Origin: Diadophis punctatus similis
Taxonomy: Eukaryota > Chordata > Lepidosauria > Squamata > Dipsadidae
Direction of reading: 5' to 3'
Assembly: GCA_023053685.1 (NCBI GenBank)
Contig: JALIGW010000003.1
Location: 145,523,665 to 145,587,664 of the forward strand
Length of the DNA stretch: 64,000 bases
Part shown: piece after piece, positions 23,241 through 33,411 of the stretch
Position numbering within the stretch: position 1 is the first letter of the stretch
Layout: every line of letters starts with the position of its first letter
Notes under the pieces: generated by a model
What the model saw: only the letters and a program-made list of their open reading frames with translations
Told to the model about the DNA's origin: nothing
Databases searched by the model: none
Position numbers and translations under genes: made by a program

Positions 23241-24964
23241 ATGGCAGAGGCTTCTGCAACTTCTTCGTCCTCCCGGCAACCCAGTAAGCGGCAGCAGAAG
23301 AAGGCTAAGACCCACAAGCAGGTCGAAGCCATAGTGCACGCTCACGCGGAGGCCCCTCGGACGAGCCTGGCACCGGCTTCCAAGGCACTCGAGCGCGACG
23401 AGCGGAGGCGTGATCGGGCGCTCCGCAAGCTAACAGACAAGGCTGCTCGACCCTCGTCCTCCCTGCCTCCTTCACAGATTTCTCCATCATCGGGGGGGAG
23501 GACATTGATAGGCTGGATGCCCCGACCTCTGCTTTGGTAAGCACCGATGTCTGGGAGGATGGTGGCCTAGTGGCCACACCACTGATTGCGCAAGAGGAGG
23601 TGGCTTCAGCCTTTGGGCCTAGTCAGTCTCCCACTGTGGTCCCTATGGACAACCTGCCCCAACCTACAGGCATGGCCTTAGCACAACCAGGGCCCAGCTC
23701 CTCCCAGCTCCAACCTGGACCTTCGGCTCTACCTGGCCAACCTAGCTGGCAAATGCTAGTGGCCTCCACAGTGCAGCAATGCCTTGCCGGATTCCAACAG
23801 ATGAATTGGCCACCTCAGGCGCCTTCGGGCAGAATTTCCAGCCGAGCAGCTTCTCAGCCCCTAGAGGGTGAAGACCTCACAGGGGAATACTCTGATGACT
23901 CCAGCGAACTCAGTGAACCACCAGAGCTGGAAGAGGGTGAGTGCGATCCCACTGCCCTGTCAGAGGATGAAGGCCTCAAGCCAGAGCAGCCAGCTTCAGT
24001 GGGCCTTTTTCCACCGGCTCTCTTCAAGTCTTTGCTGCATAAGGCCAGGAATGTGGCGGGCTTGCCTACAACTCCGGCGGCTACTGACACCTCTGTTCCT
24101 GCCACCAAGGTTCCGGTGTTTTCGGAGCAGCTGCCAGAATCTGATGTAATACCTGCTCCCAAGATTTTCCTGGACAACGTTCAGCGGCAATATACAGCCC
24201 CAGCCTCGGGGCCTATGCCCTCAGCGCAGGATAAGAAATTTTTTAACATCGCAGCCGAGCTGTCATCGCTTATCGCACCACCGGCCGTGGATGTCCCAGT
24301 GGCGGCACTACATTCCCCGAATCCAATTCCGGGTGACTCCGAGGAGCTCCTGAAACCAGATGATCGTCGTCTGGAACAGACCCTGCTGAAGTCCCATCAC
24401 GCATCGGCCTGGGCGGTTCGAGCATCTTCGTCTGCTTCGTTTTTTGCCCGATCTTCCTTGCTGTGGTTACGCCAGCTTCAGGAGCTGATCCCAACTTCAG
24501 AGCTTCGGATCCATCAAGACCTCAACAAGGTCATTGCGGCTACCCAGTTTATGGCGGACGCTACCCTGAGGGCGGCCAGATTTTCCGCCAAATCCATCAC
24601 GGCCTCGACGGTTGGACGGCGAATTAACTGGCTTCGCAATTGGACTGCAGACGCACGCCAAAAATGGCGCCTAGCGACTAAGCCCATTGTGGGCCAGTCA
24701 CTGTTTGGTGAGGTGTTGGACCCCCTTCTGGTTGAGTCAAAGGACCGTAGGAAGGTGTTACCCTCTTATAACAGGAAAGGGTCGTTTCGACATACTCCTT
24801 ACTCCCGGCGGCCATTTCGGCCGGCCGACCAGGGTTCCAACCAGCCCCGAACCCCAGGTCAGTACGGGGCAAGGTCCTACTATTCAGATAGATCTGCCAG
24901 GGGTAGACCCTACAAACGCCCCTTCAGAGGTTGGGGATCCAAATTTCCTCGTCGCTCCAAGTGA
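23241..24964 (+). pseudogene. gag: DIRS gag-like protein, frameshifted
   Basis: The start is at 23241 (MAEAS...), with a charged Lys/Arg/Gln-rich region in residues 14-75 (QKKAKTHKQVEA, RDRALRKLTDKAARP). A -1 shift between about 23414 and 23500, probably around the C-rich 23451-23470 or the seven-G run at 23492-23498, moves the product into the frame that continues to 24964. The second part is acidic and Pro/Ser-rich (GEYSDDSSELSEPPELEEGE). It then has a predicted helical region around the stretch TLRAARFSAKSI and a basic Arg/Gly/Tyr tail (RPYKRPFRGWGSKFPRRSK) suited to nucleic-acid binding. No CCHC knuckle is seen. Identification rests on position and composition, since DIRS gags are poorly conserved. 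It overlaps the RT frame by 278 bp. Confidence 0.8.
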
Positions 24965-26854
24965 GTCGGGGGGGGGGGAACTGCCTATTGGAGGCAGAGT
25001 GGCCCTGTTTGCTGATACATGGGATCTCACCACCCGTGACAAATGGGTTAGGGACACGGTTCGCTTTGGGCTATCGTTAGAATTCACTAACCCTCCTACT
25101 CCAAGTTTTGTCCCCTGTTCAGTTTCCAGGGAGCCCTTCAAACGGCTTCTGATGGACCAAGCCATCCAACATTTACTAGAGATTAGGGCCGTAGAGCCAG
25201 TTCCCAGGTCTCAGAGAGGTCAGGGGGTTTATTCAATTTTGTTCTTAGTTCCTAAGTCCTCAGGGGATTGGCACCCCATCCTGGATCTGAAACGGCTCAA
25301 CCGTTTTGTTAAGTACCGTAAATTCAAAATGCAATCCCTCCGTTCGATCCTCAGGGCAATCCATCCTGGTGATTTCTTAGTCTCCTTAGATTTATCAGAG
25401 GCATATCTCCATATTCCCATTAGATCTTCAGACAGACAGTATCTTAGGTTTTGTTTTGCCGGAGGGCATTATCAGTATAGAGCCCTTCCCTTTGGGCTTT
25501 CCTCCGCACCAGAGTTTTTACCAAGGTCTTAGCGGCCTTGGAGGCGAGGCTTCGCTCCCAGGGTATACGGGTCCAGTGCTATCTGGACGATATTTTATTA
25601 CAAGCCTCCTCCCGTTCTCTCGCAGAGCAGCACCTCCAGATAGCCCTAGACGAACTTCATTGTCATGGATTTTCTGTTAACCTTAAAAAGAGTTGTCTGA
25701 TTCCTAACTCCTCCATTCTCCATTTAGGTGCAGTTATCGATTCCCGAGAGTGCAGAGTTTATCTTTCTCAGGAGCGCCAGGACAGCATCCGGAGCATCAT
25801 TGACACCATTTCCCGGAGCCCCAAGGTTTCGGTGGCACTGCTGGCGACGCTTCTGGGAAAGATGATCTCGTGTCTCGACATTGTCCCCTGGGCACGTCTG
25901 CACTCTAGGGAACTTCAGTGGTTCCTCCTTCCCTTTCAATCCCCGGGCAGAGGGCCTCCGACCTTCAAGGTCACCGTTCCCCCCGCGGTCCGTAGATCGC
26001 TTCTCTGGTGGGCTTCCCCGGCGCTTTCCCAGGGGTCCCTGTTTCTCCCTCCTGACAGAGTTACGCTCACCACTGATGCTAGCCTGACGGGTTGGGGGGC
26101 CCATGTCAACGGTCACCTGGCCCAGGGTACTTGGTCCTCGGCTGAGGCCAACAGCCCCATCAATTTCCTAGAGCTCAGGACCATTTTTCTAGCGCTCAGG
26201 AGGTTCAAGCATCTCCTGTCCGGGTCCCACGTGTTAGTCTTGACAGATAACATTACGGCCAAGGCTCACGTGAATAGACAAGGGGGGACGCGATCTAAAG
26301 CCTTAATGCGGGAGGCCTTACGTCTCGGTCTCTGGGCGGAGAGACGTCTCCTCTCTGTCTCTGCTGAGTACATCTCGGGAGAGGCGAATAAGAAGGCGGA
26401 CTGGCTTAGCCGCACGGAGCTGGACCAGTCGGAGTGGCAGCTAAACCCGAGGGTGTTTCAGGATATAGTCTACAGGTTTGGAACTCCCCTAATAGACTTA
26501 TTTGCTACTCCACAGAACTCCCAGCTTCCTCGTTTCTTCTCCCGTTTCCCGTCCAGGGGTGCAGCAGCAGTCGACGCCCTCCGAGCTCCGTGGCCCCAGG
26601 GCCTCCTTTATGCCTTCCCTCCACTTCCTCTGTTACCCAGGGTCATTCAGAAGGTCCTCAGACACAAGGCGGAAGTCATTCTGATAGCTCCTCACTGGCC
26701 GCGGAGGGTCTGGTTCGGGGACCTCCTGCTCCTCTCCCAAGTTCCTCCTTGGAAACTTCCTCCGCTCCAAGACCTGCTCCTCCAAGGGGAGGTGGTCCAT
26801 CCGGACGTGCAGTGGTTGCAATTGACCGCCTGGCGGTTGAGCGGGAACTCTTGA
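24687..26854 (+). pseudogene. DIRS reverse transcriptase-RNase H-methyltransferase-like, frameshifted
   Basis: Conserved sequence begins near 24975 (GGRVALFADTWD, a usual DIRS RT lead-in); the ATG at 24687 is simply the first in frame. RT blocks are PILDLKRLN, SLDLSEAYLHIPI (motif A Asp) and LPFGLSSAP (motif B), and after a -1 shift near 25508-25515 the catalytic YLDD (25580-25591). RNase H follows with TDAS (Asp codon at 26075), a FLELR glutamate, a TDN aspartate and the ADWLSR block. A DIRS-specific DAM-like methyltransferase domain then starts near 26495 (DLFATPQN, APWPQGLLYAFPPLPL, ILIAPHWPRRVW). The break between motifs B and C would cut the protein before its active site. The enzyme copies element RNA into circular DNA. 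The role of the methyltransferase-like domain is not known. Confidence 0.92.
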
Positions 26855-27887
26855 GGCGTCAGAAGATTGATGAAAACATCATTGAGGTTCTGCTAGCCTC
26901 TAGACGATCCTCTACCAACAGGGTTTATCAGACCACCTGGAGGGTGTTTTGTGAGTGGTGTTCGAAGGAGGGCATCTCCCCTTTGCATGTTCCGATTCCC
27001 ATGCTCCTTCGCTTCCTCAGGTTAGGGTTATCCAGGGGTCTCTCCCCTAGTACCCTTAGGCGACAACTGGCGGCCTTGTCGTCCATTTTGTCATGTCCTA
27101 ACGTCCAATCCCTGGCCCACTTGCCTTTAGTCCACAGGTTCCTCAAAGGAGCTTCCAACCTCTGTCCTCCGGTGATTCACAGGTTCCCTACGTGGGATCT
27201 TCCCCTGGTGTTAGAGTCACTTACCGGGCCTCCTTATGAGCCTCTCCGGGAAGCTTCCCTTAGTGCACTGTCACATAAGATTGCCTTTCTCCTGGCCATT
27301 ACTTCAGCTAGACGCATTTCAGAGTTGTCAGCTCTCTCGATCCGCAAGGATCTATGTGTCTTCCACCCGGATACAGTGGTCCTCAGGTTGGATCCATCCT
27401 TCCTCACTAAGGTCAATTCTGTTTTCCATCGTTCCCAGGAACTAGTTTTGCCCTCCTTCTGCGCTCACCCCGTCACCCCAGGGAGCGCCTTTGGCATTCG
27501 CTGGACGTCAGGAGGGCTCTAAAGATCTATCTAGACCGTACAGCTGCCTTCCGTAAATCAGAGGCTCTGTTGGTCTCCTTCCTTCCTCGCTCCATGGGTC
27601 TCAAGGTCTCATCTCCTTCAATTGGCAGATGGATCCGGACCACTATAGCTAAGGCCTATACCTTAGCAGGTCAGCCGGTCCCAGATAATATTACCGCTCA
27701 CTCCACCCGCAGTGCTTCCACTTCCGCGGCCTGGAAAACTCAGGCTTCCCTGGAGGAGGTGTGTCGTGCGGCGACCTGGGTGTCGCCGTCCCAATTCATT
27801 CGACACTACAAAATAGACTCTTACGCCTCGGCTGAGGCGGCCTTTGGTAGACGGGTACTACAACAGGTGGTGGCGCCTCTGTCCTAG
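26434..27887 (+). pseudogene. DIRS tyrosine recombinase, frameshifted
   Basis: The frame opens at 26434 but overlaps the RT gene by 421 bp. Recombinase-like sequence starts near 26810, with an N-terminal SAM-like region (STNRVYQTTWRVFCEWC, SPSTLRRQLAALSSIL). The catalytic core has box I SARRISEL (Arg codon 27313), then a -1 shift near 27475-27482. In the next frame are HSTR (His 27699, Arg 27708), AATWVSPSQF and the nucleophile in HYK (Tyr 27807). The R..HxxR..Y set is therefore complete but split over two frames. The enzyme class joins a circular cDNA to target DNA without the duplications made by DDE integrases. The stop at 27885 is 58 bp before the internal complementary region. Confidence 0.92.
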
Positions 27888-27945
27888 GGTTCCTGGTTCC
27901 TTCTTGGCAGGGGCTTCCCTCCCAAGGGACTTGGCTTTGGTATGT

Positions 27946-28037
27946 CCCTATCTGAAGGCTAGCTTCAACCCCCAATGGAGAATGGGCGTTTACTTACCTT
28001 GATACGCCCGTTCTCGTTGGTTGAAGCTAGCCTTCAG
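27946..28037 (+). repeat. DIRS internal complementary region
   Basis: Positions 27946-27983 are the reverse complement of the left end (22628-22665). Positions 27981-28037 are the reverse complement of the right end (28317-28373). The two overlap at AAT, the complement of the ATT at each border. In the DIRS replication model this segment templates joining of the ends into a circle. Confidence 0.95.
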
Positions 28038-28226
28038 TCCCACCCGTTTTGGTTTTCTGGTTGGCTCGGTTGCCTTTTTTCCTTGCATTGTTCTTGTTAC
28101 CTAATAAACACTTTGATTATTCTACTCATGGCCTGTCAGTCTCTTCCCTTCGGGGCCTAGGGGTGTTCTTCTCTCCCTTATTACCTTTAACAGGCACAAT
28201 CCACGTCGAGTCTACATTCCACCTTC
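28038..28226 (+). other. DIRS 3' untranslated segment with polyadenylation signal
   Basis: A T-rich stretch between the internal complementary region and the right ITR. AATAAA at 28103-28108 could serve as the poly(A) signal. No coding content. Confidence 0.6.
28103..28108 (+). terminator. Candidate polyadenylation signal of the DIRS transcript
   Basis: AATAAA in CTAATAAACACTTTG, followed by a T-rich context about 20 bp downstream. It is the only such hexamer I noticed between the recombinase stop and the right ITR. Confidence 0.45.
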
Positions 28227-28335
28227 GTCTAAAACTGGGCCTGGAACCAACATGGCGGACAGAGGCTCAGTTTCTGATTGGTAGTCCTTCATGTGATTGG
28301 CTGTGGATCACCCTATCTGAAGGCTAGCTTCAACC
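28227..28335 (+). repeat. DIRS right inverted terminal repeat
   Basis: 109 bp, the reverse complement of 22641-22755 apart from a six-base gap. The right terminus then extends a further 35 bp (28336-28370) that has no partner at the left end but is matched in the internal complementary region. Confidence 0.95.
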
Positions 28336-28373
28336 AACGAGAACGGGCGTATCAAGGTAAGTAAACGCCCATT

Positions 28374-30295
28374 TACTCTGGATAAAAATCCCTACTGTAT
28401 TAATGTAATTTTGTTGTTACAGGGAAGTTGGGAAAACCAATGTCAACACACTGCCAGAGCCAGCAGCAAGAGGCTGAGGAAAGGACAATAATAATCAGAT
28501 GCCCAGTAACTTTAAGCTGGATGTTAATAGATTTTCTAAATGAGAACAGTATTGAAATGGAGATAACGTTGTGTAGTACTATACAAAGATGCAACGTTTA
28601 TTTATCATTTTTCAAGGCAAGCCCTCTCCTCTAAATACTACCTCTCTTTTATAGCATTGAGGCTTAGTTTTAAACAAAGAACTAAAGAAAAGCATTAAAA
28701 AATCTCATTATTAAAACTGTAAAGACTTTACATGAAAAGCAACTCTTTACTTTAGAATGTATTAAATTGCAGGTCACTTCTATTATCTTTATAAATTAAA
28801 TTGTTTAAGAAAAAATCCATTCTCTTAAAATTCAGAAAAGCCTATATTTAAAATATTCTATAATTACTGCAAAGGTATTAATTAACAGCTTGTGGAAGTA
28901 GTGAGATAAATGAATGAACCATCTACCAACTCTAAATATGAGTGGCTTTTTTATACAGCAATCATTTTACGGCATTTTTGTAACTGCAAGATGTTAGGTC
29001 ATAACATTAGTACTTTGAAAACCTAATAATTACTAACCTTTTTCATTTCTGAGTTGATTATTGACTTTGTGATAAATTGGCTAAGTTAGTCTCACCATCA
29101 ATTGCAATTATGAACTGAATTTCTTCTTTCAACTCTGCTGACCATTAGTAGTCTGAATTGCCAAGTTCTTTAAAAAAATAAATAACCAAGTTTGATAAGC
29201 TAAAACAAGTTCTCCTGTTAAATTACAGGAGTTATGTTTCGTTTTTCCTTTTGCATTTTCTCCATTGTAAGAGGGGGAAAGATTGAGAAATGTATTTATT
29301 AGCCTTTCCTCCTTTGGTCACATTCCTGATGGCTCAGGCAAGCAATCGTCTACAAATTAAGGCTAAACTTCTGTAATGAGAAACTCTGCAGTGTTTACAT
29401 AGATTCGCCTTGTTTTTATAACTTGGCCAGAGCAGAGGTTTAAATCATATACGAGTACAGAAGCTTTGAAAACCTGCTAGAATAGAGAGAAAAAACCATA
29501 AAGAAGTGAATTGGAGTGGCCTTCTGGAAACTTTGGTGGTCCTTTCAGTTTCTCATCACAAATGTCCTTGCTATTGCTGAGATGTGAAAAAGAGACTCTC
29601 TCTACAAATGCTAACACTGAAGCAAATTCATAATAAAGAAGGTAACTCTTCGGATACTTCCTGACCTACGTCATATATGGGTTGAAAATTGAATTTGAAT
29701 TCATTGAAAAATGACTCTGAACTGGGTTTGAAAATAAACCATAAACCAAAATAACTGAAATACTGAATGATCCCAATAACCCAAAGCCATTAACAGTCTA
29801 TTAAAAATATTGAGGATTAGCTGAAGTTTCCAAATACTTTGTTAGTTACTGCGATCAACTAGGTATCAAACTTGTGTTCAAAGGCACTTCTAAATGACAG
29901 GTTGAACCTCTAAAAGGAGTGCTATACAATTATGTGCAGCTTGAAACCCGTTTCTTAATCTATTGTACTGACCCGAAAGAATTCCTTATTGTAAGTTGAA
30001 AATTACTTCTCTTTGGCGTAACCAACCATAGTATGCTGGAGAGAAATACTACATTTGGAATCTGCAAACCCCAAATTAAGAACACAGCTTTTTATGCAAC
30101 TTGACAACTAGCCTTAATTTATTCAAATTACCACTTTCTAATTAATTTTAAAGTTGAATTAAGTTAAGAATATATGGCATTGTGTTCATCCATTGTTTGC
30201 TTGCTGGGCATTAAGTATGGAAATCATGAGGATCTCCAGATACTGCTGAACTACAACTCCCAACCAGCACAGCTTCCTCTGGAATTTTTCTCCAC
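28374..30295. other. AT-rich unannotated DNA
   Basis: Nothing classifiable is seen. Joining the left flank to TACTCTGG directly gives a plausible uninterrupted empty site for the DIRS insertion. Confidence 0.55.
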
Positions 30296-30412
30296 AGCGT
30301 GTGAGATAGGTTGGCGTGAGAGAGATTTACTGACTCGGTCACCAGAGAGTTTCTGTGGCTAAGAGTGGACTCAAACTGGTTTTTAGTCCAGCATCATATC
30401 CAATATACCACA
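30296..30412 (-). mobile_element. Degenerate tRNA-derived SINE (Sauria-like)
   Basis: On the minus strand it reads GTGGTATATTGGATATGATG (A box region), AACCAGTTTGAGTCC (B box region), then a diverged CTCTGGTGACCGAGTCAGT / CTCACGCCAACCTATCTCAC body. The order matches the copies at 7279 and 43273, but divergence is higher. Confidence 0.5.
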
Positions 30413-30489
30413 AATTAAAATAAAAAGACTCTTAGGAAACAATGCAACATAACATTTATCTTAGCAATCAAAAATCAATTGGTTTAGAA

Positions 30490-30625
30490 CAGTGTTTCCC
30501 AACCTTGGCAACTTGAAGATGTCTGGACTTCAACTCCCAGAATTCCCCAGCCAGCGAATGCTGGCTGGGGATTTCTGGGAGTTGAAGTCCAGACATCTTC
30601 AAGTTGTCAAGGTTGGGAAACACTG
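30490..30625. mobile_element. Palindromic hAT-like MITE with perfect 8-bp duplication
   Basis: 136 bp, CAGTGTTTCCCAACCTTGGC to its complement, folding almost end to end around CCAGCGAATGCTGG. GTTTAGAA occurs directly on both sides (30482-30489 and 30626-30633). The perfect duplication and few arm mismatches point to a younger insertion than the copy at 10848. Confidence 0.93.
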
Positions 30626-30633
30626 GTTTAGAA

Positions 30634-31590
30634 TCTATCCCCAGAAAGGCCCTGAGGGTCTCACTTCAATTTAGAAGTCTTTGCATAATATGGAAACACT
30701 GTGAAATAAAGGTCCTTGTAACACCTTGACTTACAGTATTTTCACTAAACAATCTTAAGAATTATTATAGCAATGGCAGTAGCAACATATCCAATTAGAA
30801 GTAAGCTTTCTTTTAAAAAAACGTGTTTAGTGACTACACATGTCAGATGTTAAAAGTTCCACTCCAGCTTCCAGCATTTAAAACCAGAAATAACCCTACT
30901 CAAGAAAAACAATGGAGAATCTAAGTGCTATGACTGTATGATTTATAAAATACTTCGACAAATGGCAGTAGCTTTTTTTCTGATATCTACAAAAATAAAA
31001 CCATTATTTAAAAGAAGAACCATCCACCATAATAAGAACCAATAAAAACAGAAGAGTCAGATAAAGGGCTTCGGGGTTGATGAATGATCCGATATAATCA
31101 GATCGTGCTTGTTTATCACAAACACAAAAACACACTATCAAACAGAGGAGGGAATAACTAAATAACATGTCTGGGTGACAGTTTCTTTTTCAACCAGCTG
31201 CCACAGTAGATAGGCCCAGTTAAATCTACTCTCATTACAAGTTATGTTGCGATGCCAGGTAGAATATTAAAAAAAAAAAAAACTAAAGGAAAGAATGTGA
31301 TAGAATCCCCTTCCTGTATTATAAGATGGGAAGAACTGGTTATCCTATAGGCAAAATAGCTTATGCAGCCAGGACACTGAATTCCATTCCTCTTTCAGGA
31401 TCATCAGTGTTATCAAAGGATGGAGGGTGGGGGATGGAATGTACACAAGGAAAATCACATTCCAGGAAAAAGAAGTCGAGGGAGAAGAAACAGATAAAGG
31501 CATGATGGAAGTAGTGGGAAATTACAGTCATCAGACATGAGAAGCAACAAAAGTTAAAGGGAAAAAAAGAACGCTTATGTGGTAGAAGGT
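30634..31590. other. AT-rich unannotated DNA
   Basis: No coding region or repeat recognised, apart from an A run near 31270. Confidence 0.5.
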
Positions 31591-31599
31591 AGCAAGGAA

Positions 31600-31734
31600 A
31601 TGGTACATTTAAGGGGACAGCCGCTCAGTCTTATCAGTGGATTTCTTTCCATCCTGATCTAAACATCATCCAGATGCTAGGTCAATACACTGACAACTTC
31701 ACCTCCATAGGTTGGGATTGAGATGTGTAACTGG
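31600..31734 (-). pseudogene. CR1/L2 LINE RT, part after the catalytic box
   Basis: Minus-strand translation gives HISIPTYGGEVVSVLT, then an in-frame stop and HLDDV. This is the segment expected directly after the YADDTQL box in CR1/L2-type RT. It continues the frame of the piece at 34807-34935 once the 3.07-kb insertion and one duplication copy are skipped. Stops show that the gene was already decayed. Confidence 0.7.
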
Positions 31735-31983
31735 CAGGGGTGGGTTCTAAATTTTCTTTACTGCCGGTTCTGTGGATGTGGCTTATTTTGTGGGCGTGGC
31801 TTCAGGTGGGCATGGCTTATTTTGGAGGTCAGGTGGGCATGGCTTCAGGTGGGTGTGGCTTCAGGTGGGTGTGGCTTGATGGTCAGGTGACAGGGTGGGC
31901 ATGGCAAATTTGTGAAATGTGGTGAAACTCACTTAACAATGCTCTTGCTTAGCAACCAAAATGGGCTCAATTGTGGTCATAAG

Positions 31984-31987
31984 TTTT

Positions 31988-32068
<81 letters not shown>

Positions 32069-32225
32069 CTTTCTTTCTTCTTTCTTTCTTCTCTTCCTTT
32101 CGTTCTTTCTTTTCCTTTCCTCCTTTCCTTTCCTTTCCCTCTTTCTTTCTCTTTCATTCTCTCTTTCTCTTTTTCTTTCTTTCTTGTCTCTTTCTCCCTT
32201 CCTCTTTCTTCCTCTTTCTCTCTTC
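31984..32225 (+). repeat. Long (CTTT)n-derived pyrimidine tract
   Basis: CTTT units run almost unbroken from 31984 to about 32080, then decay into CCTTT and CTCTTT variants. Apparent Phe/Ser/Leu-rich and Lys/Glu/Arg-rich proteins are artefacts of it. It directly follows a fragment of the CAGGTAGTCCTC family (31925-31983). Confidence 0.95.
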
Positions 32226-33378
32226 TCAGCGGCGGGAGAAGGAAGAAAGTGCTCTGGGACTTGGAGGGTGGGCAGCCCGGCCCGGCAGCAGTGCATCCCC
32301 TGTCATGTGCTGTCCTGGAGCGCCATTGCCACCACCGCCGCCCCTCTCACCTTCCTGGCTTCAGTGCTGGGACCAGCAAAGAAGTGTGGCTGAGCGGGGC
32401 TGGGGTGTTAGTGCAGGAGCGGCGAGGAGTTCAGGGCAAGCGGAGGTTCATCTTCATGTGCGGAGGGAAGGAGAGGGGAGGGGGTCCCACACCCCCAGCA
32501 CCCGTCTTCCATTCAACCTGCTGCTGCCAAGCGGTCTCCTTCATGCCACCCACTTCGCTCGTGGGGAGGATGGGCTGGAACTTCTGCACTTCTTTGCTGG
32601 CACAGTTGAATGGGGCCTGGGCCATTTCTCCCCTTTGCCTTGCCTGAACATACAGCCGCCGTGCCCACCTCTAGCCTCTCGCGACTCCAACGGCAGCAGC
32701 TTTGGGAGACGCGGGCTCATCTGGAACTGCTCCCCTGCAGCTGAGCCCGCAGCTTGTCCCTGATGCCCCTGGGTGCAAGGAAGCTGCTCCAGATGAGCCA
32801 TTCCCCCCCCCTTCGCCCTGCCTGAACATACAGCCACCGTGCTCACCTGTTGTGGCTCCAATGGCAGCGGCTTTGGAAGACGCTGATGGGCCGGGCAAAG
32901 GCTAGGAGGGGGATGCAACATGCGGAGAGCTGAGCCCGCTGCCCTAAGCCGGAAGAGGCAGTACAGGGTGCAGATGGGAGCGTGCTAACCTTGCCCTCAC
33001 CAAGTGCTGGACTCTTCCATTGCCATCACCCCTGCCCGGCTCGCCCCTGGCTGGCCCCCAGCTAGCTCCAGAGCTAGGAGGCAGTGGCCGCTCTCCTCTT
33101 GCAACGGAGTGGGCAATGTGGCCCTCCACTTTGCTAGACTTTGTCGGCTTGTGCTGAGCACTGCCTTCTTCAGGAGTTGCGCCCCTTTAGCAGGGCAGGC
33201 AAGAGCCCAGAGATGTGCCAAAGTTCCCCCATTTTTTACTCAGGAGATAAATTGCCCGAGACATCAGACTCGCTACCAAGGTCCTATTGAGAGTAGGAGC
33301 TGGAAGGGGACCGATGGTCAGTAGTTTCTTCTGACCAGGAGGTTTAAGGGAGGCGGTAGCAGCTGAAAGTGATAAGAG

Positions 33379-33411
33379 AGGGAGGGAGGGAGGGAGGGAG
33401 GGAGGGAGGGA
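33379..33411 (+). repeat. (GGGA)n array, G-quadruplex-prone
   Basis: About eight GGGA units in a row, a strong quadruplex pattern, inside the 3.07-kb hAT-like element. Confidence 0.9.

Larger units (their letters stand above)
22628..28373 (+). mobile_element. Complete DIRS-like tyrosine-recombinase retrotransposon (broken frames)
   Basis: About 5.7 kb with every structural part of the DIRS order. It has inverted terminal repeats, a leader, a gag-like gene, an RT-RNase H-methyltransferase-like gene, an overlapping tyrosine recombinase and an internal complementary region that is the reverse complement of the two joined outer ends. DIRS elements lack LTRs, protease and DDE integrase. They replicate through a circular DNA that the recombinase inserts. 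ATT is present at both borders (22628-22630, 28371-28373) and its complement AAT sits at the junction inside the internal region (27981-27983), so the ends are well fixed. Three one-base frame breaks make this copy non-functional as given. The termini are nearly identical, which suggests a fairly recent insertion. Confidence 0.93.

Noticed and set aside
22628..28373. Endogenous retrovirus or LTR retrotransposon
   Set aside because: Terminal repeats are inverted rather than direct, there is no protease or DDE integrase, and a tyrosine recombinase follows the RNase H and methyltransferase-like domains.
31912..32763. 283-codon and 228-codon open frames with Phe/Ser/Leu-rich starts
   Set aside because: The first 100 codons are a CTTT tract, and the rest lies inside a non-autonomous hAT-like element without any transposase motif.
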